Both the position numbers and the translations under genes were made by a program. 64,000 nucleotides of DNA from the NCBI GenBank assembly GCA_007922225.1, contig ML680046.1:1040660-1104659 (forward strand), in the 5' to 3' direction. The notes beneath the pieces are model-generated. The model did no database searches. It saw only the letters and a list, made by a program, of their open reading frames with translations, and was not told the DNA's origin. Origin of the DNA: Emydura subglobosa. Taxonomy: Eukaryota; Chordata; Testudines; Chelidae. This document shows, in pieces, positions 42,891 through 52,356 of the stretch; position 1 is the first letter of the stretch; every line of letters starts with the position of its first letter.

Positions 42891-43680
42891 TGCAGGTGTG
42901 CCCCTTGTGGCTGGGTCTGGGAATTAGCTCTTGCCCCATCAGGCAACTTTTCTTGTCAGTTGTTTGCACTTTGGTCCCTCTCTCTCTGTGACTTAGGGTG
43001 CTCCCTCTTTGTGACTCAGCTCTCTGGACAGGCCATTATATATTCCTTCCTTCTAAGGTAACAAAATCCCACCAGGCAAGCTGTCTGGAAGCTGCCTCAG
43101 ACGATCTCCCATTCCAAGTCTCTAGGACCGTCCTGTGCTACTTTCCCAGTGGCTGAAAGTGGAACCCAGGCCCACCCACTACTCTAGGTTCCAGCCCAGG
43201 CACCCTAATGACTAACAATCAGGTTTAGTCAGTCTTAGACCCTGTTGCTGTGACCTTGGTCTCCTCCTTACCCCACCTCTCTACCTCCTTGCCCGTCTCT
43301 GGTTTGCATGCCACTGGAGATTCCTCTGCTTTCCATGTCTACTTCACCCTTCCCAGCCTCTTCCTGGACTCCCCAGTTCATTCCTGGGCTTACTTTCTCC
43401 TTGGATTTTCTCCATGTCATCAGCCAACTCCCTTTCCCACTAAGGAGTGACTATAGACTTCCTCCCTACAGCATCATCCTGACTTATATGCCATCCCAGC
43501 TCCTCCCCCAGCTGGGTTTCATCTGCAGCTGGTGTTTACCAAATCCTGGCTTCCCTCCAAGTGCAGCATATCAGGTTAACTGGCCCCTTCTGGCCCCCAT
43601 GGCTTCTGTGGGGAGTACTCTCATTCACAGCCTCTCTTCCTTTAATAGGCCTTCCTTTAATAGGCAACATTCATAGTCAT
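42891..43680. mobile_element. C/T-rich block, probably LTR-element derived
   Basis: Pyrimidine-rich, GC-richer 0.8 kb with phrases I associate with a turtle LTR repeat ('ccttgtggctgggtctggga', 'ggtccctctctctctgtgac', 'agtggctgaaagtggaaccc'). The plus-strand frame 43308-43676 (122 codons) is low-complexity Pro/Ser/Leu and is not called. A perfect 15-bp tandem duplication (cttcctttaataggc) sits at 43636-43665. Confidence 0.4.
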
Positions 43681-44105
43681 ATTCGTGTTAGGTGAAATTA
43701 ACCTCTGGGCAGATGGCAAACACAAAATGTTTTTAGTAAGAATAAAGTAGTTCATAGGTCATCTGCTGGCCCTCTACATATGGGTGAATTTTGCCCAGGG
43801 TTACTAAAAACCAGGTTCACTATCAAGGCTATGAGGACACTAGTATCTCTATGAGGATGATCAAGGTTTGCGTTGTAGTCCATGATGCTCATCCCTATAG
43901 TTTTGAAAAGCTGTAATACAGCCATCTACAATATCAAATGCAATCAGAGAGCTTAGGTCCTACCATGATGTTGGACACCCTGATAAGCTGGAAAACAATT
44001 CCATTTTGCAAAAAGCAGGTGAGGTTTTAACCAATTTTTTTTGTTCTTCATTGGCACAAAAATGAGATCCTCTGATTTTTGGGAGGGAGGGAAACAAGTG
44101 AGAGA
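43681..44105. other. No feature recognised
   Basis: Nothing assigned. Confidence 0.4.
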
Positions 44106-44190
44106 AGAGACTAGTAGTTATGGCACTCACCTGGGATGTAGGAGAGCCTGGTTTAAGTCCATGTTCTGCCTGACTCAAAACAGTTTTTCA
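44106..44190 (+). mobile_element. tRNA-derived SINE head (plus)
   Basis: A-box side 'tagttatggcactcacctgg' and B box 'ctggtttaagtcc' followed by 'atgttctgcctgactc'. This head type (ttatggcactcacctgggat) differs from the 'ccagtggttaggg' type elsewhere in the window. Downstream body not identified. Confidence 0.65.
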
Positions 44191-44277
44191 TCCCAAATCT
44201 GAATCAGGCAGAGCTTTGAACATAGGTCTTCCCCTTCCTGTCAACCTGGCTAGCTAGTTAGCGTCTCTCTGGTAGAC

Positions 44278-44490
44278 CAAATCTACACTACAGACTTCTG
44301 CTGGCATGCAGAGGGGCAATGTGTGGCCAAAAGCCCCCAATGAAAGTGAAGTTATACTGGCAAAACTGCTTTTATTGTCACAACTTCTTTCACCTGAGGG
44401 GAGGGAGTGGAATAAGCCATACCAGTAAAAACCCAGTATCTATGTATCGAGATTAGTAAAGTGCTTCTGGTGTGGATGTGATGTTCATCT
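44278..44490. repeat. MITE-like element with 'tctacactacagacttctgc' end
   Basis: The left 'atctacactacagacttctgct' and the right end in reverse 'catccacaccagaagcactt' are imperfect inverted repeats. Moderately decayed. Confidence 0.45.
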
Positions 44491-45384
44491 TCCCTGTTGA
44501 AGGTGATGCACTTTGTGTAAAACATTAAATAGTCATTGGGTGGCAGTTAGTGATTGTCTCTAAAGTCCAGTGGTTAACTCATTTAGTGGGGAGGGGTGAT
44601 TCATCTGAACGGGGTTGCTTTTTTAGATATCCCATTTCTAGTCTAATTTTGGCCTCTTATTGTACATGATTATTTACATGACAATAGCACTGCGAGACTG
44701 CATTGAGAACTGAGGCCGCACTGTGCAACGGGACGTAGAAAGAGTAAAGACAACTGGAAAACACACAATCTAAGTAAGTCAAGATGCAACAACTGGGTAT
44801 AACAAACAATTGGAAGTAATTGGTTGATTTTTAAAATGAAAGATAAGATATAACGTAACAAATAAGTAAGAAAAATCCTCACTCCCCATCTGCATTCAGA
44901 ATGAGTTACCATGTTGCCAGTTCTTGCAATTTTATCATGATTTTGGTGTTTTCTTTGCAGCTCTTGGACTCCTGGGATTACAGGAGAATCTCATTTTTTA
45001 TTTAAAAATTCTCAAGTTGCTAGCTCTCATGGTTGTGGAGAATAGTTTGATAATGTGACCTCTAATGGCTCGAAAATCATATGACTGATGAAAAGAACTC
45101 TGCGTTCATTTTTTAAAATATCTTTCGATTTTGGGGAGGCATGACTTGTGATTATTGAATGGCTGGAATTCGCAGTTTTGAACTGCTTAGAAAGTCCTTG
45201 GTTGTCACTCTGAATAATACTGCACTAACAATGAGTTTCCTAGAAGTTTTGTTGCAGCGCATTTTCTGAAGATTTCTAACTAAGGTCCAAGGTCTAAAGC
45301 CCAGCTGGAGTCATCCAGTGAAATCATCAGGGACCGTTAATTGCAGGACTGGGACATAAGATTGCTCTGGGAGGTAACTGAGAC
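44491..45384. other. No feature recognised
   Basis: AT-rich; nothing assigned. Confidence 0.4.
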
Positions 45385-45476
45385 CCTGCAAACACTTAGG
45401 TACATGCTTAACTTTCTGTAGTTCTGTTGACTTCAGTGGGCCTATGCATGTTCCCAAAGTGTTTATAAGTTTGGAG
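45385..45476. repeat. Palindromic 'ctgcaaacacttaggtacat' repeat
   Basis: The left 'ctgcaaacacttaggtacat' and the right 'catgttcccaaagtgtttat' ends pair around 'tgacttcagtgggc'. Turtle MITE-like palindrome. Confidence 0.55.
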
Positions 45477-45479
45477 CCG

Positions 45480-45620
45480 TAGAGATGATTAATTTACTAT
45501 TACCACTTCTATTGTTATAACAGTGTCCAGAATCTCCAATCCATTTTCTTGGGAGCTGTACAAATACATAATAAGAGACAGTTCCAACTCCAAAGAGGTT
45601 CTGGGTTAAGAGGAGAAACA
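45480..45620 (-). mobile_element. SINE 3' tail fragment (minus)
   Basis: 'gggagctgtacaaatacata' and 'agacagttccaactccaaag' followed by 'aggttctgggtt' read in reverse as the SINE tail. Confidence 0.6.
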
Positions 45621-47842
45621 ACAAGTGAATGTAAAAAACAAATGGAAAGCATGGGGTAAATGGAACATTTCTGTATTTCCTTCTTTCAAGGAAGAAGGGG
45701 TCAAATTGTGTTTTCAGTTACACTGATGTAATTCCAGAGTAATTCCACAAGTTAGTGTAATGGCCCAGGACAGACTCACCTGCAAATGGCACACATTTTG
45801 TCTCTGTCTCTTTCAAAAATCCGAAAGTCTCACCAACAAATGTCTGACTAGTAACAGGTTGTCAGGATTTCAACTGCATGTCCTTCCAGAATGCATTACA
45901 TTTGTGCTCTCACAAGCATCATTATATCATGTACTCTGTTTGAACTGTTGTATTTTGTTTTTTGCCTACGTAGATGCCATTCTAAATTGCATAGACTGGT
46001 TCTGAGTGACCATCTTGGTTGACAAATGTGATTTAAGTGGGCCACAGGCATTTTTTTCTCAAGCAAGGAAACAACATTTCCAATGCAGACGTCTATACAG
46101 TGCACAGATGGTCTGTCAGATCTGAGTTATTTTATGGAAGTTAAAATTTAAGTGATTCACATTTGTCATTAATATGATTAGCATTTTCTTTGTGATTGTC
46201 CAAAAATAATGGCAAAAGCAATGAGGCCGGCATATTGTTTTTAATGCTTTCAAAACGAGTTTTGAAAATAATTGTCAGGCTTCCCTTCAGGCAGGGTCAC
46301 TCCAATCAATAATGGGACGTTAGAAAGGCACTTCTTTATATTAAATATAGATATAGGATTTCACCTGTGGACCTATCTCTGCATGACCTTTCCCTTAGAA
46401 CTCCCGTTGAGTCTATTGGATGAGTTCTGCATATCCAAGGCTTGCAAAATCACACACTTTGCAATACAATCTTTAAATGTGGAAAAAATAGCACTTGAGG
46501 ACAACTACTCGGAATAAAAATCTGCATTGTCTATCGATGAGCCCTAGTGCAAGGGGAAATCCAGGACGCAGATTGTGATCGAGAGACTCTAGGAGTTATA
46601 ACGTGCCTCCCAGTCTGCTCCTAGTTCAGCACAACAGTGTACTGTCTCCCAAATTGTAACAAAGCTTTGCTTTATCCCTATATTTCTAGCATGCCCGTTA
46701 CTGTAGCATCTGAGCACATCCCCGGTCAGCTATGAAAGCTGACCACCTTCTAAAACCAAAGCCCTTTTTGACAACATGGACTTTCTAGCAGCTCTATGGC
46801 ATATCAACATTAGCTCGGTAGGCAAAATGTTTCAGTGCTGAGTCAGAAGGAAAAGTATTTTATCATCAGGATGAAAATGTTTATTTTAATTTAAAGTTAA
46901 TTTAAAAGGGGTTAAAAATGACTGGAGAATAAAAAGTCATGAACGTGTATGTGTGTGTGAACATTTTTATCAGCAAAGAAGTTTTCTGAACCAGTCTAGC
47001 ATTAATACACCCACAGATACTGTCTCATGGCAAAATGACATGTTAGGCTTTCAGTACAGAAGCCAATATAATTAACTTATTTCCCTCCCTGTCTAAGAGG
47101 CTGGCATAACCGTTGAATGTCCAGAACTTCATTAAATAGGAATGAGAGATTCATTTTGGAGATTTCAAACTGCCAAGCCACTGACATCTGATGATGGTGA
47201 GGTTCTATGGCTTTCATAACATCTCAAAACCTCTACCAACTTGAGAACTGCTCCAGAACACATTCAACTTCCTGCCAACGTAATGCTGACTCTCTTCCAA
47301 AGTGATATGAGCAATTGTGGAGATCGCATGTTCACTCCAAACTGCCTTCATCTTCCATTTACATCCTGTTGTGGTTATTGAACGGTTACAGTGTCTTGCA
47401 TCATTTAACTCTGGCAAGCATTTTGGGGTGTGCCTTGTATGAAAGACATTCCATGTAATAGATTTCTATTAGATTGTATTTGTTCCACTTTGTGTATTAG
47501 TATTTGGCTCAAATAGCAAACTTTGGATCCAGATTTGAACTTTTAAAAAGTATGGGGGTTTACATTTCCAGGGTCTTGGGTAAGGGCCCTCTCTCACTCT
47601 CTATTTTTATTTTTTCCTAGCTAGGTACCAACACCTTCATCTTTACAAGGTACTTTCTCACAGGACTGTAACCCAACCTTCATTTCTGCGCCCACAAAAT
47701 TTGCACCTGCATTTTGTGCCCACGATAATAAGCTGCTGACACAAAATTAGATACATGACACCCCACCTAGTGATTTGCCTGTGCTATGAGGTAGCTATAG
47801 ACATGGGGGATTAGATACAGGATGAATGTTTCTCTCTCTGTT
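45621..47842. other. 2.2 kb without recognised features
   Basis: Open frames 45760-46005, 46272-46517 (plus) and 47214-47417 (minus) have no known motif. A short (TG)n run lies near 46950. It is one of the longest stretches in the window without a repeat I recognise. Confidence 0.4.
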
Positions 47843-48019
47843 TGCCTACCCAGAGACAGATTAAGATTTATTGGATCTGGGCACAAAGAACATTTGGGCC
47901 CCCATACATTGGGTGCCGGTGGCACCCCCACTTCTACAAAGGTTCCAGTGCTCCTGTGGGGGCCCCAAAAATGGCTAGGGCCCCATGGTCCCAGGCGTTA
48001 ATCTGCCACTGTACCTAGC
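47843..48019. mobile_element. hAT-type element (161 bp) with degenerate 8-bp TSD
   Basis: Element 47851-48011 starts CAGAGACAGATTAAG and ends TTAATCTGCCACTG; in reverse the end is CAGTGGCAGATTAA, matching at 12 of 14. Flanks TGCCTACC (47843-47850) and TACCTAGC (48012-48019) match at 6 of 8. CAG..G termini plus an 8-bp duplication fit hAT. The interior is G/C-rich with gggcccc runs. Confidence 0.8.
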
Positions 48020-48729
48020 AGCTAATTTATACTGCTTTCCCTGAATACATGTGAAAGGGTAGGGACAAGCTGAGTTCATCTTAACCCCTTGTTCCCTAGG
48101 GATTTATAGCAGCTCCTTTTCTGTCTAGCTCTACCACCATTGAAATCAAAGGGAGATTCACTATTAATTCCAATAGAGCAGAGTTAAACCAGTTAAACCA
48201 TGGAAATCTCTCCCCATATTGCCATCATTTCCCCTCATACTTAATTGCGCCTACAAAGATTGAATGGCATAGAATTGCTGGCACAAAATACAATCCATCT
48301 ATATAAATATAAGTTTGCCCCTAGAAGCCACACTTGAGTGCCTGCCAAATGACCAGGAAAACCATAAAATGTGAGACATTAGCGATGGAGTTCTCAAAGC
48401 TGAAAAGGAAAAGACATGCTTGCTACACAGGCAAGTAGGAAAAACTTGATGATGCAGATTAAAATGCCTTTCTAAAGGAAAACCATTTTAAGCTACAATG
48501 ATTCAGTAATACTTCACGTGGCTAGCATACAAGGTTCTATGAGTAGGCAGAGAACTGCTGGAGGTAATATGTTGCCACGAGAATGTTTAAAATTAGTAGG
48601 CCTCCAGGGTCGTGGGTTCAAAATATTTATGCAGTGTTCTGCTTTCTGATCAAAAGCAGTATTGAGCGTCAATCACAAACCAATTCACAGTGCAAACTAC
48701 TGCTGCTTGTAGACTACCCATGTATACTA
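48020..48729. other. No feature recognised
   Basis: Only a small tandem 'gttaaacca' doublet at 48183-48201. Confidence 0.4.
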
Positions 48730-49001
48730 ATGGTACATCTGCACAGCAGCTGAGAGATGTAACTCCCAGCTTGAGTAGACATACACATGCTAACTTCAGC
48801 TAGCATCTATAGATAGCAGGTGACCACAGTGGCATGGGCTAACCTCCTGAGTACAATGTTGCCCGACTCGTTGGGTACATATGGGGAGGTTAGCCTGACC
48901 TGCTGCCTGTGCTCCTGCAGCCACACTGCTATTTTTAGAGCTTTCTCAAGCAGAGCTCACACTGGGAATTACATCTCCCACCTTCTGCGTAGACATGCCA
49001 T
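48730..49001. mobile_element. MITE with about 40-bp terminal inverted repeats (272 bp)
   Basis: Left ATGGTACATCTGCACAGCAG, then 'ctgagagatgtaactcccag'. Right in reverse ATGGCATGTCTACGCAGAAG, then 'gtgggagatgtaattcccag'. About 33 of 40 positions match. The interior 'gctaacttcagctagcatct' adds a nested palindrome. Flanking duplication not clear. Confidence 0.75.
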
Positions 49002-49132
49002 GAGATAAAATTAAACATTGATTTCCCATCTCTTTGTAGTATTCCCGTGTATGTTTCCAGATGACTAGATAAAGAACGATCCATCTGATCTGATGTTTTG
49101 GCACAACAAAACATGGGAGGTACTAGTTATGG

Positions 49133-50480
49133 AGAACATAACTGATCAACCCGGTATTTGGCTGGGTTCCAGTGGTCAATTCAGCCCATTATACTGTCTT
49201 TTGATAGTGGCTGGTTCCAGATGCTTCAGAGGGAATGAACAGAGCACAGAAATTATCGAGCGATCCATCCCCAGTCATCCAGTCACCGCTTCTGGCAGTC
49301 AGAGGTTTAGGACATCCAGAGCATGGGGTTTTATCCCTGACCATCTTGGCTAATATCTATTGATGGACCTATCCCCTATACAATTATATAATCCTTTTGA
49401 ACACATTTATACTTTTGTCCTTCACAACATCCCCCAACAACAAGTTCCACAGATTGACTAGGTGTTGTGTAAAGAAGTAATTACTTATGTTTGCTTTAAA
49501 CCTGTGACCTATTAATTTCATCAGGTGACCCCTAGTTCTTGTGTTATGTGAAGGGATAAGTAATACTTTCACATTCACTTTCTCCATATGATCCATGATT
49601 TTATACCCCTTTATCATCTCCCCCTTTAGTCATCTCTTTTCTAACCTGCACTTAGTCTTTTTAGTCTGTCCTCATATGGATGCTGTTCCATGCCCCCTTA
49701 CCATTTTTTTGTTCTTTTCTGTACCTTTTCCAATTCCAATATACCTTTTTTTAAATGGGGGTAACTAGAACTGCATGCAGTACTCAAGGTATGGGTGAAT
49801 GATGGATTTATATGGTGGCATTATGGTATTTTCTGTCTTATCATCTATCTTTCCTAATGGCTTCTAACATTCAGTTATTTTTTGCACTGCCGCTGCACTT
49901 TGAGCAGATGTTTTCAGAGACCTTTCCATGAGACCTCCAAGATCTTTTTCTTGATTGGTAACAACTGATTTAGATTCCATCATTTTGTATGTATAGTTGG
50001 GATTATGTTTTACAATGTGCATTACTTTGCATTTATCAACACTGAATTTCATGAGCCATTTTGTTGCCCAGTCACCCAATATTGTAACTCTTTGAAGTCA
50101 GTTTTAGACTTAATTATCTTGCATAGTTTTGTATTGTCTGCAAACTTTGCCATCTCACTTTTTACCGTCTTTTCCAGATCATTTAGAAATATGTTGAATA
50201 GCACTAGTCCCGGTACAGATTCTTGGGGGACCAGTCATCTGGTACAAAGGCTGATTTAAGCAATAGGTTTCATACCACTGTTAGTAGTTCTGCAATTTCA
50301 TATTTGAGTTCCTTTGGAACTCTTCGGGTGAATGCCATCTGGCTCTGATGATTTATTACTGTTTAATTTATCAGTTTGTTCCAAAACCTCCTCGGATATC
50401 TCATTCTAAGACAGTTCCACAGATGTGTCACTTAAAAAGAATGGCTAAGGGCTGGAATTATTATTTATGCAGGATATTTC
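49133..50480 (-). mobile_element. Long CR1/L3-like LINE, segment 1 (3' UTR, RT end)
   Basis: The 3' end near 49133 is a degraded form of the CR1 UTR. Frames 49384-49617 ([33 protein letters not shown]) and 49864-50079 (KWLMKFSVDKCKVMHIVKHN) are the RT thumb. Motif C at 50133-50144 reads FADN instead of FADD, a lost catalytic Asp. At about 50240 the text jumps from the region just after motif C to the linker before RT motif 1 (aataggtttcataccactgt), so the RT core has an internal deletion. Confidence 0.88.
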
Positions 50481-51200
50481 CACAACACTAATTTGACCAT
50501 AAATTCCTTTAGTAAATCCAGAGACAGAATGGTAGTTATACAGTTGCTCTAAATATGCCTAAAAAGCTGAAATAATAAACAATTTATTACATCCAAACAG
50601 TAACAAAATATCTATAAGCCTTTGATCAAGATACTTACAAACGGGCTAAATCCAGGGGTGCTGAGCCCCATATTGGTCGGCTACAACGTGGTCAGCCCTT
50701 TAAAAGGTCACTTTTTATACACTTTAACAAACAAGTGATGTCACTGTCAGTTACTGACTTCAGATAAAAACCAGTTTGAGACCAGTCACTCTTATTTCCA
50801 GTTTTAGAAAAGATTTACTACCTCATTTCTCCTTAAGGCCTTTCCTCCCCTCCTTCTTACCTGACAACTGGGCCTTAATATTTGAGATAATACTGGTATG
50901 CGGGGTGAGGAGGTCAATGTTGGCTCCTTCTAGGACAGAGTCTCTGTTTTCTTTAAAACAGTATGCAGTCACCCCTATGGGTCAAGGGCTTTCTTTTTTA
51001 GAAACTTCTCGTTATCTTGTGAGTTACTTTTTTGAACCAGGCATCCTTCCTACTCCATTCCTTCTGTCTCTGCAGCTCATTATTTTCCAGGCCTTCCTTC
51101 TGCTTGTTAGTCAGGCCTTTCTTTATGACTCATATATTTCCTTAACCAATTTAAGATAACTCTAAATCTTTAATTTCATATTTATTCTACATTATGGTGC
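50481..51200 (-). mobile_element. Insertion in the CR1, LTR-like antisense
   Basis: CR1-like 'tgcaggatatttccacaac' on the left and 'tgcaggaatatcctatacat' on the right suggest the host sequence is repeated at both edges. In between, the minus strand has a TATAAAAA box (tttttata at about 50711-50718) and a downstream AATAAA (tttatt at about 50582), as in an LTR. Exact ends and target duplication could not be fixed. The plus frame 50776-51159 (127 codons) is not a gene. Confidence 0.5.
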
Positions 51201-52356
51201 AGGAATATCCTATACATCCTCTGCAGTAAAGACTCATGCACAGAATCCATTTAGCTTCCCTACAAGGGCTTTGTCTTCCTTGAGTGCTTCTTTAGAACCT
51301 TGATCATCCAGTGGCCCCACTGATTGTTTAGCAAGTTTCCTGTTTCTCATGTACTTTAAGAAAATGTGGTTAGTTTTTGTGTTGTTTGCTAGTTGTTCTT
51401 TGAATTCTTTCTTGACCGGCCTAATTATACTTTTACCCTTGACTTGCCAGAGTTTATGCTCTTCTATTTTTGACATTTAGGATTTGCCTTCCAATTCTTA
51501 AATGATGCCTTTTTGCCTTTAACCACCTTTTTTATTCTGCTGTTTATCTCTAATGGTATGTTTTTGATCCTCTTACTGTCTTTTTATTTTAATGTAGGGT
51601 ATATATTTTAGTTGAGCCTCTATGTTTTTAAATAATTTCCGTTCAGCTTGCAGCAATTTCACCCTTGTTGACTTTTTCCATTTAACTAGCTTCCTCATTA
51701 TTGTGTAGTTCCCCTTTTTGAAGTTAAACACCACTGAGGTGGGTTTCTTTGGTATTTTGTCCCCTAAAAGTCTGTTAAATTTAATTACATTATAGTCACT
51801 GTTACTGAGCAGTTCAACTATATTTACCTCTTAGATCAGATCCTTGTACTAAATCAAGAATTGTCTCTCCCTTGTGGTTTCCAGGACTAGCTGCTCCAAG
51901 AAGCAGTCATTAATGGTGTCTAGAAATTTTAACTCTGCATCTTGTTCTGAGGTGACATGTAGCCAGTCAGTCAGAAATCCCCCATTATTATTGCATTTTC
52001 TATTTTTGTAGTGTCTCTAATCTCTCTGAGCATTTCACAATCACCATCACCATCCTGGTCAGGTGGTCATTCCAACTGCTATACTCTGATTATTTCAGCA
52101 TGAAATTTCTATCCATAGAGATTCTATAGTAAAGTTTGAGCCATTTAAGATTTTTACTATATTTGACTCTACACTTTCTTTTACATATAGTGCCCCTCAC
52201 CAAACAGCATGACCCACTGTGTCATTCCTATATATTTTGTATCCTGGTATTACCATGTCCCATTAATTATCATTGTTCCACCAAGTTTCTATGATACCTA
52301 TTATATCAATATCTTCATTTAATACCAGGCACTCAAGTTCAGCCATTTTAGTATTA
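51201..52356 (-). mobile_element. Long CR1 LINE, segment 2 (linker and endonuclease)
   Basis: The minus frame 51234-51476 has the linker before RT (WQVKGKSIIRPVKKEFKEQL, then NRKLAKQSVGPLDDQGSKEA and DKALVGKLNGFCA). Farther right the endonuclease begins, and its last codons before the breakpoint read NTKMAELECLVLNEDIDIIG then IIETWW. The Glu of the ETW motif is the metal-binding residue of APE-type LINE endonucleases. The frame is broken by stops between the two blocks. Confidence 0.88.

Noticed and set aside
43308..43676. 122-codon Pro/Ser/Leu-rich open frame
   Set aside because: Low-complexity translation of a pyrimidine-rich repeat block; no domain.
50776..51159. 127-codon hydrophobic open frame
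   Set aside because: Lies in the inserted LTR-like DNA on the strand opposite its apparent orientation; composition explains it.
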